Assembly (NCBI GenBank): GCA_944389135.1
Contig: CALXLG010000003.1
Location: 1-51,487, forward strand
From: an uncultured Alphaproteobacteria bacterium
GTDB taxonomy: Bacteria > Pseudomonadota > Alphaproteobacteria > Rs-D84
DNA length: 51,487 bases
Reading direction: 5' to 3'
Positions 28,234-36,885 of the stretch are shown piece after piece. A program made the position numbers and the translations under genes. Each line of letters opens with the position of its first letter. Position 1 is the stretch's first letter. The notes under the pieces are model-generated. The model was not told where the DNA came from. It was given only the letters and a program-made list of their open reading frames with translations, and made no database searches.

Positions 28234-30102
28234 CTAGTAACTTAACCCAAATCGCCAGTATATAGAATGTTCTTCTTTTTCCATCCCGTCACGCGTTTGT
28301 AAATATTCTGGGGATTCTATACCATATGCGTACATCAGCGACCAATTAAAATATTCGCCATTATAATATAAACCGCCCCCCAAGCCTGCCATGGAACCTT
28401 TATTAGAATTATACGGATCTGGGGTTATTTTATGTGCATTTTCAACATACCCATAATCACCAAATATTCCTATTTGGGTTTTAGACAGGGCACGTTCCAA
28501 AGACCAATCGCCACCAAATTTCATAAAACGCGAGTCTTTTATAGCATTCGGTATCAAACTGTCTAATGATGTACGCAATTCATTACGAACATAAAACCCA
28601 TTGTCACCACTTATCACATTTTCACGGAATCCTCGAACCGTCCATTCGCCGCCAATACTGAACTGATCATTACCATATAAATTCTGAAAACTGTATTGAC
28701 CATCTGCCGTTAAAACCCAGTTAAACGGAATCCCTAAGTTAAATTGTAAATTTGAATATATGTATAATTTCAACATATCATACTGCAAATGCGGTTCTGT
28801 ATCATAAATATCAGCAATATCTTTTTTCGCCCAAAACCAATCCAAACCACGTTGATATGACGGTTTTATTATAATCAATCCCATTGGGTGATAAATTGTA
28901 TTATTCCAGTATATATTAACGCTGCTGGAACGTCTGGAACCAGTTATACTGCGCATGTCGCGAATCCAGTTTTCTGTGCTGCGTGTCTGTAATGCCACCC
29001 CCAGATTAGTTCTATATGACGCGCTGCGATACAAAACGCGTTCTAAAGATAAACTTTGCGTCATTGTATCGCCATGTGTCTGGAATGTTGTATAAATACC
29101 ATCAACCGTGGTGCGGTAATCAGAATATGCCAAACTGGCATTTAATGTCCAATAGCCATAAGGAATTGATAAAGCCCCATAAAATGATTGATTGTGGTGA
29201 TGTTCCCCAGCAAAGTCTGTGTCATGGGTATATTTCAGATAAATATTGTCATCCAGCGCAAGCAGGTTATCTTGATTCAAGCTGACATTAAAATTATTTT
29301 CGCCGACATTCGCATTACCGCTATTATCAATTCCCGCACCAATAAATGTTGTGCGATGACTTTTATGGTTGTTCAAAATAATCACATCGGTATATCCAGC
29401 GGCATCTAGTCTGCTTGTTGGTCTTATATCTATGGTGGCATTATTTGACTGCAAACGATTTAACTGGTCTATTGCCTGTTCAAAATCTTTGATATTAAAA
29501 ATACGCCCAACTGTTCCGGGCGCGGCAAACAATGTCTTGGATTTTTGACGAAAACGCGCCCATCCGGATTGCGGCTCATACGGCAGGCCATCATAAAGGT
29601 CTATCATTTTTACACTGTCCACAATGCCTTCTTCTATAATAAATATGATATCACAGTCGGTTTTAGTCAGTTTTGAATTCTTTTGATCAAAATATACGCG
29701 CGCCAACGTGTATTTGCGATCAATATACAACGCTGTCAATTCTTTCTGAATATTTTCCATATTGACGCGATTGACACAACGTCCAAGATATGAATCTGTA
29801 ATTTCAGCAATACGACTATCAGAAAAGCGTTCGTTACCATAAACCAGAATATTCGTAAATTTTGGACAATCTTCCTCCGCATTTGAGGCAGTCGTAGCAG
29901 ATTTTTGTGCTTTTTCGGAAGCCTCATGCGCAGTGCGAATGCGTTGAGCTTCCTCTACTTGTAAACGATTTTGTTCATTTTGCAGGGCTTGCTGTTGCTG
30001 TTGTTGTATCACTAATTGCTGTTGTGCAATTTGATCAGGAGTCAACGCCAGCACAGGGGTCATAAACACACAAATTGATAAACAAAGCACTAATTTTTTC
30101 AT
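28234..30102 (-). CDS. Two-partner-secretion outer-membrane pore (TpsB/ShlB type)
   Basis: I place the start at MKKLVLCLSICVFMTPVLA, a signal peptide; the longer upstream frame adds no family sequence. A glutamine-rich coiled linker follows, then a POTRA domain (FTNILVYGNERFSDSRI ... LTALYIDRKYTLARVYF), a second POTRA-like region and a C-terminal 16-strand barrel ending in a phenylalanine-type beta-signal (WRFGLSY). It exports a large TpsA protein through the outer membrane. No intact TpsA is in the window; only fragments lie upstream. Length (622 residues) is normal. Confidence 0.88.
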   Translation of the reverse strand: MKKLVLCLSICVFMTPVLALTPDQIAQQQLVIQQQQQQALQNEQNRLQVEEAQRIRTAHEASEKAQKSATTASNAEEDCPKFTNILVYGNERFSDSRIAEITDSYLGRCVNRVNMENIQKELTALYIDRKYTLARVYFDQKNSKLTKTDCDIIFIIEEGIVDSVKMIDLYDGLPYEPQSGWARFRQKSKTLFAAPGTVGRIFNIKDFEQAIDQLNRLQSNNATIDIRPTSRLDAAGYTDVIILNNHKSHRTTFIGAGIDNSGNANVGENNFNVSLNQDNLLALDDNIYLKYTHDTDFAGEHHHNQSFYGALSIPYGYWTLNASLAYSDYRTTVDGIYTTFQTHGDTMTQSLSLERVLYRSASYRTNLGVALQTRSTENWIRDMRSITGSRRSSSVNIYWNNTIYHPMGLIIIKPSYQRGLDWFWAKKDIADIYDTEPHLQYDMLKLYIYSNLQFNLGIPFNWVLTADGQYSFQNLYGNDQFSIGGEWTVRGFRENVISGDNGFYVRNELRTSLDSLIPNAIKDSRFMKFGGDWSLERALSKTQIGIFGDYGYVENAHKITPDPYNSNKGSMAGLGGGLYYNGEYFNWSLMYAYGIESPEYLQTRDGMEKEEHSIYWRFGLSY

Positions 30103-30106
30103 ATCA

Positions 30107-30223
30107 TTACCCGTTTTTGGTTCGTTCTCTGTTAAAGTTCCACTGTTTCCCAGTCGCATATGGCGATGCGGCGGCAATGTTTTCAATTTCCTGAGCGCGG
30201 ATTTGCGCCTCCATCAACTGCTG
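30107..30223 (-). pseudogene. Possible 3' remnant of a TpsA exoprotein
   Basis: Thirty-eight codons (MEAQIRAQEIENIAAASPYA region) end 4 bp before the TpsB start. They have no start of their own; a TAG precedes them. Position immediately before TpsB and the A-I-O-B gene order of some contact-dependent inhibition loci suggest the lost end of the exoprotein gene. The assignment rests mainly on position. Confidence 0.3.
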
Positions 30224-30375
30224 CTACCTGGTGCTGTCACAGCCACCACACCCGTGCTTACCCCAAAGACGCGTTCACTGCAAATTAAATAATAAAGTAT
30301 AATCCCATTTGTCTTTTTATATACCAATGTTGGTAAGCCGATTTTTCTTAAATCTTCAAGTAGTTCTTTTTTCAT
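30214..30375 (-). pseudogene. Chimeric short frame, possible immunity-gene remnant
   Basis: MKKELLEDLRKIGLPTLVY starts like a small cytosolic immunity protein, but the end runs into a different-looking sequence (VFGVSTGVVAVTAPGSSS). This looks like a recombination join between an immunity gene and exoprotein DNA. The frame overlaps the TpsA remnant in another phase. Confidence 0.3.
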
Positions 30376-30414
30376 AGCTATTATTTTCTTATCTATATAC
30401 ATTTATAGTGTTTA

Positions 30415-30972
30415 TTAGGCATGCTTTTTTATTGTATATTTGACTACATCATATCCATTTTCTCTATAAAAACTTACAGCATATTTTGCTTTTTGCTCTT
30501 CAGATAAATATATCCCTGGTTTGTAAATACTCGCTGTTTCTAGCTCGTTTTCATATGGGTGATATAATATCAAATTCAATTCATCTATTATTGATTCATC
30601 ATCGTTCGTTTCTCGTATCTTTAGACCATCTTTTTTAAGAAACGCTAATGTATCTTTATAATTTTTATTTGTTATATTTATATCATTTAGTATTAACCGA
30701 GTGTCTGTCGGGAATTGGAAGAGTATAGCCTTGTTATTTCGAAAAACGACATTTATACTCATATTATTGTACCATATAGAAACATCTATATATTCATCAT
30801 GCGTATCATCAAATATAAATTTAGTCGTTCTATCGCTATCAGCATCTATTGTTAATAGCCTATCAACATCTTGCATTGACATTTCCAATTGCAAAATATC
30901 ATTTTGAGGCAATATCTTTATTTCTGTAGCATTTATAATTTTGTATTTTAAAGTGCGCATATCATTTAACAT
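30415..30972 (-). CDS. Probable immunity protein of the orphan toxin
   Basis: The 185-residue, acidic, cytosolic protein (no signal peptide) lies 9 bp after the toxin fragment on the same strand, the normal place of an immunity gene. It shows mixed beta strands (FIFDDTHDEYIDVSIWYN) and no recognised family signature. Function is inferred from position only. Confidence 0.45.
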   Translation of the reverse strand: MLNDMRTLKYKIINATEIKILPQNDILQLEMSMQDVDRLLTIDADSDRTTKFIFDDTHDEYIDVSIWYNNMSINVVFRNNKAILFQFPTDTRLILNDINITNKNYKDTLAFLKKDGLKIRETNDDESIIDELNLILYHPYENELETASIYKPGIYLSEEQKAKYAVSFYRENGYDVVKYTIKKHA

Positions 30973-30981
30973 AGAATATCC

Positions 30982-31293
30982 TTATTTCTTAAATTCTGGT
31001 AATGTTTTCATATAATCTATAGATTGTTGCAATCCTTCATTATACTTCGTTCCCGTATTTTTCTTAACATCCCATATATCCATTGCTGCAGCATCTCTAT
31101 ACTTACCCTGATCTATCAAAGTTTTTTGTTGCTCTCTATATGCCTTAGATGCAGGAGAGCTTCCATGACTTCCTGTATTTCGATGATCTGCTTTTTCTAA
31201 ATAAACTGCTGGACCTTTTGATTCAGGTATTCCACTAACAGATTTTGCTGGCATATGATGCGCTTCTCCACCAAATCCAACTACAGCATAGGG
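30982..31293 (-). pseudogene. Orphan polymorphic-toxin C-terminal domain
   Basis: The frame reads GGEAHHMPAKSVSG, then GPAVYLEKADHRNTGSHGS, YREQQKTLIDQGKYRDAAAMDI and KYNEGLQQSIDYM. This pattern (AHHMP, ADHR.TGSHG, MDI.D) is one I know from nuclease-like tips of Rhs and filamentous-haemagglutinin toxins. The frame is closed by a TAG just upstream of PYAVVGFGG. The only start is the ATG within HHMP, so the delivery part is missing. It is either a silent reservoir tip or a relic. Confidence 0.6.
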
Positions 31294-31341
31294 CTACAAT
31301 CCGCTGCTTATACATAAAATTATGTTAAATTATATTGTTGC

Positions 31342-31674
31342 TTAAAACGTAGCTAATTGTACTTGTCCTGGGTAATTTTCAGAAGGTGGTTTACGAAAGA
31401 AATACCAAGAAGCCGCAATAACAGCTAAACCTATACCAACCGAAACCAACATCATTGTATTATTATTTTTGTCACTCGATACAGATTTTGCACCACCAGA
31501 TTTATAACACCAAACCGTATCACCTTGAAATGTTCCACAATCAGACCAAGAACTTGGCGCACTATTACATGGGCTAATTCCTCCACCTGAGACATTACGA
31601 CACCAATCAGCAGAGGCGTTAAAAGTGAACAATATACAAAAACAAGTTATAAAAACTGACAACAATTTCGTCAT
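31342..31674 (-). CDS. Small exported cysteine-containing membrane protein
   Basis: A signal peptide (MTKLLSVFITCFCILFTFNASA) is followed by a roughly 55-residue periplasmic part with five cysteines (WCRNVSGGGISPC, WSDCGTFQ, WCYKSGG). Then come a membrane helix (MLVSVGIGLAVIAASWYFF) and a short tail. AAGGAAAGG precedes the ATG. It follows the Slam gene by 85 bp. I recognise no family. Confidence 0.65.
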   Translation of the reverse strand: MTKLLSVFITCFCILFTFNASADWCRNVSGGGISPCNSAPSSWSDCGTFQGDTVWCYKSGGAKSVSSDKNNNTMMLVSVGIGLAVIAASWYFFRKPPSENYPGQVQLATF

Positions 31675-31759
31675 TTTCCTTTCCTTATGTTTTTGTTAAT
31701 TATATACATAGCAACTATTTACTTCTGTTGCAAGTGTTTTAACTGTTAATGTAAGAAAT

Positions 31760-33109
31760 CTAAAACCTTTGCATCATAGAAAATTCTATACCCCATTTAT
31801 CAAATTCACGTTGCCATATATTTGAATCACGGCGCATATAACTAAATGTGAAAGTTGGAACAAAATTCCATACCTCCAATTTACTATTTGAAATTGATAC
31901 TGCATACCTCTGTGTTAAACTGCTTTCTGCAATTTGTTCAAACTTTCCGTCTTTTACAACCCAGCGCATATCATCATAATCCTGCAAATACGCAGATACA
32001 TCAAAATATACATTGAACTGTGCCGGCAAATCTATCCCAAAACCTATTCCTAAACTTGGTCGCCAATTTGAATACACTCTATCCTTTGTGACCTCTCTTG
32101 CAACCCCAAGGCGCAACATTACATATTTTGAGGAATCAAACGAATGTATAAAGCGACTTGTAGCGTCATACGTTTGACCATCTAAAATCAATCCAAAATC
32201 ATCGTATGTATTATCACTAACAAGAAGCGACAGTTGCCCAGATGTCTTACGTGTAAAATCATAGTTTATATTTAAACGCCCACCCGCAGACCAATTATAA
32301 GGGTTCCAACCATACCACCGCCTGCTTGCCGTTGCAGCAAACCATATATCACCGTTTTCCCATACATACCTTGGTCCTGAACTTACAAATAATAACAAGT
32401 CATCAAAATCGTGCTTATTATAGATGTTTGCATAAATATTCGCATCCGATTTCCAACGCCACTGTTCTGACAATCGAAACTCGTAATCACCACCTAAAAC
32501 GAAGTTAAAACCAACTGCTTTTTCTGGCTCAGGTAATTGTCTACATAATGGTCCAAAAATCGTATCGACACATTCTTCCCCACCAACAGAAGTGTTAATA
32601 TTATTATCTGGTGCCATGCCTAAGTTTAAATACACATTCCAGTTTTTGTTCTGACGAATTACGTATCTCATATAATTCATCACATTTTTTATATCGTCTG
32701 GTAAGTCTTTACCTGCCATGGCACGACGTAACTGATAATCCGCCTGACGCCATTGTTTTGTATTCATATAGCAAATTGCTAATTCAAATCGAACTCTTGC
32801 TAAATCTGGATATTTATCAAGAATCTTGCGATATATCTTTATTGCCGTTTCATAATCTTTGTTCGCAGCAGCAACACGCCCACGTAAGAAATTTTGCTCA
32901 ATATTTAATGCAACATTATTCGCTTCAGGCAACTGCTTTAATATCTCATCTGCATCTTTAATATTTCCAGTATCTATCAAAGCACCCGTTATTTTTAGGG
33001 CATCAACCATAGAAACAGTAACTTCATGTTGTTTTTCGGAACCAACATTCTCTGCCCAGCATACTTCTGGCAATAAATAGACAATAATTGCAAGTATAGC
33101 TTTTCTCAC
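31760..33109 (-). CDS. Slam: surface lipoprotein assembly modulator
   Basis: The 449-residue protein has a signal peptide (ending CWA), an N-terminal TPR-like domain (residues about 30-150; FLRGRVAAANKDYETAIKIYRKIL, RFELAICYMNTKQW) and a C-terminal 14-strand barrel. The barrel opens with the family phrase LNLGMAPDNNINTSV and closes with a terminal phenylalanine (SMMQRF). Slam proteins move TbpB-like lipoproteins to the outside of the outer membrane. Two such lipoprotein genes lie next to it, one just upstream on the same strand, which supports the call. Confidence 0.88.
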   Translation of the reverse strand: MRKAILAIIVYLLPEVCWAENVGSEKQHEVTVSMVDALKITGALIDTGNIKDADEILKQLPEANNVALNIEQNFLRGRVAAANKDYETAIKIYRKILDKYPDLARVRFELAICYMNTKQWRQADYQLRRAMAGKDLPDDIKNVMNYMRYVIRQNKNWNVYLNLGMAPDNNINTSVGGEECVDTIFGPLCRQLPEPEKAVGFNFVLGGDYEFRLSEQWRWKSDANIYANIYNKHDFDDLLLFVSSGPRYVWENGDIWFAATASRRWYGWNPYNWSAGGRLNINYDFTRKTSGQLSLLVSDNTYDDFGLILDGQTYDATSRFIHSFDSSKYVMLRLGVAREVTKDRVYSNWRPSLGIGFGIDLPAQFNVYFDVSAYLQDYDDMRWVVKDGKFEQIAESSLTQRYAVSISNSKLEVWNFVPTFTFSYMRRDSNIWQREFDKWGIEFSMMQRF

Positions 33110-33285
33110 TATATTACACCAATTTTTATTAAAGATATTCTAAGTATATGTTAATTTTTATTACATAAATATCAATTGTATTTTTACCAATAACATACAA
33201 TCTTTTACAGAATGTATAGACTAGTTCTAGGCCAATTGCACATCACAATATCGTAGTAAAAAATGATTGTTGAGTCTTTTTTCAA

Positions 33286-34248
33286 TTACTTTGCCCCAAA
33301 AGCAATGTCCAGTTTTATATCAGTTTCATGCTCTTGAAACTGAAGCAAACCATTTGCCTCTGTTGGTATACCATTTTCTGGGTTCGGAGCGTAATAATTC
33401 ACATTCATATTTGCACCAGACATAATAATATTCCCGTTTGCATCTGGTTGAATTCCAAACTTTACTAAATCTTCCTTATTTTTATAGTTACTAAACACAA
33501 TTGTACCAGTAGCATTATCTTGCACATTTATATCGTACCAATTCCCAAACGTGGCTCCAAGACTACTAATACCGCTTGCACTATCAAAACGAAGAGTTGC
33601 CTTGCCATCTAAACCAACTGTAGCAGAATTCGAACTGGCTTGTCCAACCGCTCTTCCTGTAAAATTTACATTAGTAGCAATTTTTGAAGTATCAACTCTA
33701 TTTGCAGCACCAACATCTATAAAAGGAATATTTTCACTTATAATATTTTGTTCGCCTGTGATGTTTATTTTATCTATTTTATACGTTCCAAAATTAGAAT
33801 ACGACAATCCCAATTCTTTTCCTAGAGAATCATATTCTTTTATATCTTCAATGTTTATTTCGTCTACATATCTTAAACCAGAAACCCTACGAGACGGTCT
33901 TCCTCCAGTATCTTCTTTAGGCACATAGTCTGTTTTATCGCCACGATTGTCATTTGGTGAACGTTCCGAACTATCACCTCTTCCATCACTAGGCACATAA
34001 TTTGTACTATTTCCTCGACCATCTGTCGGATTGCGCCCCCCAGTGTCACCCCGATCATCTTCTGGTGTATGAGGCACTTCACCACGATCATCGCTTGGTG
34101 TACGATTTGCTGAATCGCCTCGATCATCAGTTGGAATATGTGGACTACAACCTCGCCCAGTATCTACACAAGTTGGAGAATATCCTCTGTCTCCGCCACC
34201 ACAGGCACTCAACAACATAACGATTATCAAGCAAGTTATTTTTTTCAC
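33286..34248 (-). CDS. Slam-dependent surface lipoprotein with RGD-rich repeat stalk
   Basis: I start at GTG 34248 (site GGGAGAGAG upstream), giving a short signal peptide with lipobox LLSAC; the cysteine is followed by GGG. Residues about 20-116 are a stalk of 11-12-residue repeats of the type DDRGDxxxxxPx, several containing RGD. The C-terminal half is a TbpB-like small beta-barrel (NFTGRAVGQAS, GKATLRFD, GNWYDINVQ, GTIVFSNYKN, ending DIAFGAK). It lies 176 bp upstream of slam. A surface adhesin or ligand-binding role is likely; the ligand is unknown. Confidence 0.8.
   Translation of the reverse strand: MKKITCLIIVMLLSACGGGDRGYSPTCVDTGRGCSPHIPTDDRGDSANRTPSDDRGEVPHTPEDDRGDTGGRNPTDGRGNSTNYVPSDGRGDSSERSPNDNRGDKTDYVPKEDTGGRPSRRVSGLRYVDEINIEDIKEYDSLGKELGLSYSNFGTYKIDKINITGEQNIISENIPFIDVGAANRVDTSKIATNVNFTGRAVGQASSNSATVGLDGKATLRFDSASGISSLGATFGNWYDINVQDNATGTIVFSNYKNKEDLVKFGIQPDANGNIIMSGANMNVNYYAPNPENGIPTEANGLLQFQEHETDIKLDIAFGAK
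33901..34191. repeat. In-frame 33-36 bp tandem repeats encoding the DDRGD stalk
   Basis: About seven degenerate units of 11-12 codons lie in tandem in the lipoprotein gene, each with a D-x-RG core. Tandem coding repeats of this kind change copy number by slippage and can vary stalk length. Confidence 0.75.
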
Positions 34249-34337
34249 TTCTCTCTCCCAACTTATTTGTGAGTTCCTATCTCTTTGCTTTAAGTATACC
34301 ACAAAAACACAGTATAAACAAGCCCATTAAACAAGAA

Positions 34338-34390
34338 ACGGCTAATCTGAAAACAATCTACAAATAACTTAGACTGTTATGATTAGCCGT
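34338..34390 (+). terminator. Long-loop inverted repeat between divergent lipoprotein genes
   Basis: ACGGCTAATC (34338-34347) and GATTAGCCGT (34381-34390) are perfect complements with a 33-bp loop, followed by CTTTTCT on the plus strand. It may be a weak terminator or a protein-binding site. The rest of 34249-34741 has only the fragment listed next. Confidence 0.4.
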
Positions 34391-34412
34391 CTTTTCTAAC
34401 TATATTACGATA

Positions 34413-34553
34413 TTAGCGAACTTTTTCTTGCGCCTTTCTCAGCTGTTCTATTTTTAACAACCAAACCGCTCCTGTTCCACCAACACCGCCGGCACCACCT
34501 TGACCATTGATGCCTCTACCAGGTGAAGTCGGGTTAACCCCATTTTGCCCCCC
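34413..34553 (-). pseudogene. Glycine-rich coding remnant without start
   Basis: In one minus frame the DNA reads NPTSPGRGINGQGGAGGVGG then GAVWLLKIEQLRKAQEKVR and a stop. The glycine-rich run followed by an amphipathic helix looks coding, but a TAA lies just upstream and no start exists. It may be the end of a lost surface or phage-tail protein. Confidence 0.3.
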
Positions 34554-34741
34554 TTATTTTTGCTTTTTGTGACTATGAAAACCGTATCAAAAAGATTACA
34601 TTCATAAATAAATCCCACAAGTTTTTTATTTTTAACAGTCAAACTTTATTCACTTGAAAAAATGCTTTTTACAGTTATAATTATTACTTGTCAAAACCGC
34701 AAAAAATAAGACTTTTTTCCTGTTTTCAAAGGAGAAATAGA

Positions 34742-35974
34742 ATGAAAAAAATTATCTTACTAATTACTTGTAATCTCTTAGCTGCATGTAGTTTGTGGAA
34801 TGAAGATATAAGTAAATATTCTTCAAACTCCGGTTCCAATCGTGACCCATATGATCCAAGCGTAGAAGTCCCATATAAAAACATTGCTCACGAGAGCAAT
34901 AAAAAGGTTACAAATATGGTATCTACAACATATGACCAATTAAACAGATTTATCGCTCATAGAATGGGGGGATATTCAGCTTTTCCTATAAATGATTATC
35001 AAGAAATTGCTAATTTGGCTATTTGGTTAACCTCTGAGGAAAGAACAGCAGCCGAAATTAAAGACAAATTTTATGAAAATGCGGTTTTATTACATAATGC
35101 GATGTATGTTGTTAACAAAAGCTTAGCACGCTGTGTAAAATTTACCTCCTCAACTTCTGGTGCTGAAGCAGGCAATTGCTTTGTTAATTGGAAAGAAGAA
35201 AATGCCGATAAATTTCAAAAAGCAGCTCAAGAAATTCGTGAAAATGCGGATTTAATCAATCTTCAAGAAGCGAGTTTTTCAACAAATAATTCTGTAATTT
35301 TACAATTTTTGTTAAATGATACTTCCCCAAACGGGGCAGACGGTGAAATAACAACCATAAAAGTAAATGATACTCTATACGAACGTATTGGTGATAGCAA
35401 TACATTTCAAAACGAAGATTCAATTTTAACTTATAACTCTGTTGGCAAAGAATTAGGACTCTCTTATTCCGACTTTGGAACATACTATATTTCAGATAAA
35501 GATACTAACAAAATTTTAATTGCTAGTACCCCATTTGCTGGTGGTTATAATTCCCGGGAAGTATCAAACATTGTCCAAAACATGAACTTTTCTGGGCAAG
35601 CAGTTGGTGTAGTAACAAACAACAATAATAACACAGAAAGCATCGATATATCTGGCAATGCCACGTTAACTTTTGACCAGGAAACTGGCATAAGTACGTT
35701 AGATGCAAATTTTACTAATTGGTATGATATAGTTGTTCAAAACGATTCCACAGGCACAATTAAGTTTAGTAATTATAAAAACAATGCGAATAACTACGAC
35801 ATGCAGGTTTCCGGTAGCCCAGTTGAAGGGACAATAACTGCAAATGGGGCAGATTTAAGTGTTAAATATTACAGTCAAATACCAACAACTGGAATACCAA
35901 CAGAAGCCTCTGGTCTGGTTCAATACAATGACCCTAACAGCATAAAATTGGATATGGCTTTCGGGGCAAACTAA
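34742..35974 (+). CDS. Second Slam-type surface lipoprotein
   Basis: The start at 34742 follows AAGGAG by 9 nt and gives a lipoprotein signal (ITCNLLAAC). The first 220 residues are helical and not recognised. The last 175 are a TbpB-like barrel paralogous to the neighbour's: GKELGLSYSDFGTYY, NMNFSGQAVGV, GNATLTFDQETGISTL, NWYDIVVQNDSTGTIKFSNY, ending LDMAFGAN. It is transcribed away from slam. The shared barrel with different N-terminal parts suggests two cargoes for one Slam. Confidence 0.78.
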   Translation: MKKIILLITCNLLAACSLWNEDISKYSSNSGSNRDPYDPSVEVPYKNIAHESNKKVTNMVSTTYDQLNRFIAHRMGGYSAFPINDYQEIANLAIWLTSEERTAAEIKDKFYENAVLLHNAMYVVNKSLARCVKFTSSTSGAEAGNCFVNWKEENADKFQKAAQEIRENADLINLQEASFSTNNSVILQFLLNDTSPNGADGEITTIKVNDTLYERIGDSNTFQNEDSILTYNSVGKELGLSYSDFGTYYISDKDTNKILIASTPFAGGYNSREVSNIVQNMNFSGQAVGVVTNNNNNTESIDISGNATLTFDQETGISTLDANFTNWYDIVVQNDSTGTIKFSNYKNNANNYDMQVSGSPVEGTITANGADLSVKYYSQIPTTGIPTEASGLVQYNDPNSIKLDMAFGAN

Positions 35975-35996
35975 TCAATACCTTGCCCCGTAATTG

Positions 35997-36236
35997 CTAT
36001 TTGTCATCGCAAACTGTATCGTAAACAATATTATTTGAATCTATTTGTTTTATCGTTTCTGGTGTATCATTGTCATAATCTGCATAGACAGGTCTATATA
36101 ACAAGCAATAATCACTTACGCTTATATTTCTTGTGCAACCTGTCACGCACAGCAGGATCAGTATCAAGGCTATTCCTAGCACGATTACCGCTTTCCATGT
36201 TCGCCAAAATCTTATTAGTTTGATGTGTTTTTTCAT
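35997..36236 (-). CDS. Rz1-like outer-membrane spanin lipoprotein
   Basis: A signal anchor (AVIVLGIALILILLCVTGC) ends in a lipobox cysteine. The mature part has SDYCLLYRPVYA, DNDTPETIKQID and a terminal cysteine (VCDDK), the common pattern of phage o-spanins in which two cysteines bracket the soluble part. The start lies directly after the TAG of the short Rz frame, and the gene overlaps the Rz C-terminal frame, the usual Rz/Rz1 embedding. Confidence 0.75.
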   Translation of the reverse strand: MKKHIKLIRFWRTWKAVIVLGIALILILLCVTGCTRNISVSDYCLLYRPVYADYDNDTPETIKQIDSNNIVYDTVCDDK

Positions 36237-36329
36237 CTATCTCTTTCCTTTTTTTATTCCAAAAAAATAAGCCAATGCAATTGCACCAGCTATAATGTAG
36301 CCCCAAAATTGTTTTATGTATTTTAGCAT
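36112..36329 (-). CDS. Rz-like inner-membrane spanin, split by a -1 frameshift at A7
   Basis: The ATG at 36329 overlaps the endolysin stop and encodes a membrane anchor (FWGYIIAGAIALAYFFGIKK), then stops at 36237. In the -1 frame the DNA continues as KEIDEKTHQTNKILANMESG and DPAVRDRLHKKYKRK, a typical Rz coiled coil and tail. The junction is ATA AAA AAA GGA (A7 at 36249-36255), giving the in-phase slippery heptamer A AAA AAA. Recoding, decay or a base-call error are all possible. Confidence 0.65.
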
Positions 36330-36727
36330 CTTAACCCCTCGATTATTTCTTTATCTGTGTACGGCTGTTTTCCATTTTCATGTTTTATGATGGATTTTAC
36401 TAATGCAAGCAACACTTTTTCATCTACTAGATTCAATTTTGATGTTGCATTAAAACCTGTCTGCTGACATATGCTGCGAATGTATGCATTCGTATCATTT
36501 TCACATGGGGGAGCCCATCGTTTAACTATTCCTGCAACTGTATTTATCCCATATTTTGCATTATATACTTTTATTATTCTTGCCAATGCACGTATCCCAT
36601 ACTTTGGTTCTGTAAAAACACAAAATTCCCCGTCACTTGGAGGCACAGCTAATCCAACCCAACTTGTCGCATTATAATGTATATTGCCTGGGTTGTTGCT
36701 TCTTATTCCTCTTGATTCATGTTTCAT
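36323..36727 (-). CDS. Phage endolysin-like protein
   Basis: The 134-residue protein has RSNNPGNIHYN, FTEPKYGIRALARIIKVYN, KRWAPPCENDTNAYIRSICQ and KHENGKQPY, the set found in P5-like structural or muramidase proteins of phage lysis cassettes. It is short and has no signal peptide, so it would need a holin; a holin-like piece overlaps its start. Confidence 0.75.
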   Translation of the reverse strand: MKHESRGIRSNNPGNIHYNATSWVGLAVPPSDGEFCVFTEPKYGIRALARIIKVYNAKYGINTVAGIVKRWAPPCENDTNAYIRSICQQTGFNATSKLNLVDEKVLLALVKSIIKHENGKQPYTDKEIIEGLRC

Positions 36728-36881
36728 TTTTTCCTCGTTTTCTACTAAATATGTTGATTATGTTTTCGCCAAATACTGCTGCAACAAATATCCCCACTAA
36801 TTCAATATCGTAGTTTAAAAAGGCTAAAACTACTGCAGTAATACCAAACAAAGCACAAGCATATCTTCTTGCATAGGCAAA
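36717..36881 (-). pseudogene. Holin-like fragment
   Basis: The frame encodes YARRYACALFGITAVVLAF, then a second hydrophobic stretch (VGIFVAAVFGENIINIF) and a basic end, overlapping the endolysin start by 11 bp. A TGA lies immediately upstream and no start is found, so the N-terminus is lost. It marks the broken edge of a prophage remnant. Confidence 0.5.
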
Positions 36882-36885
36882 TCAG

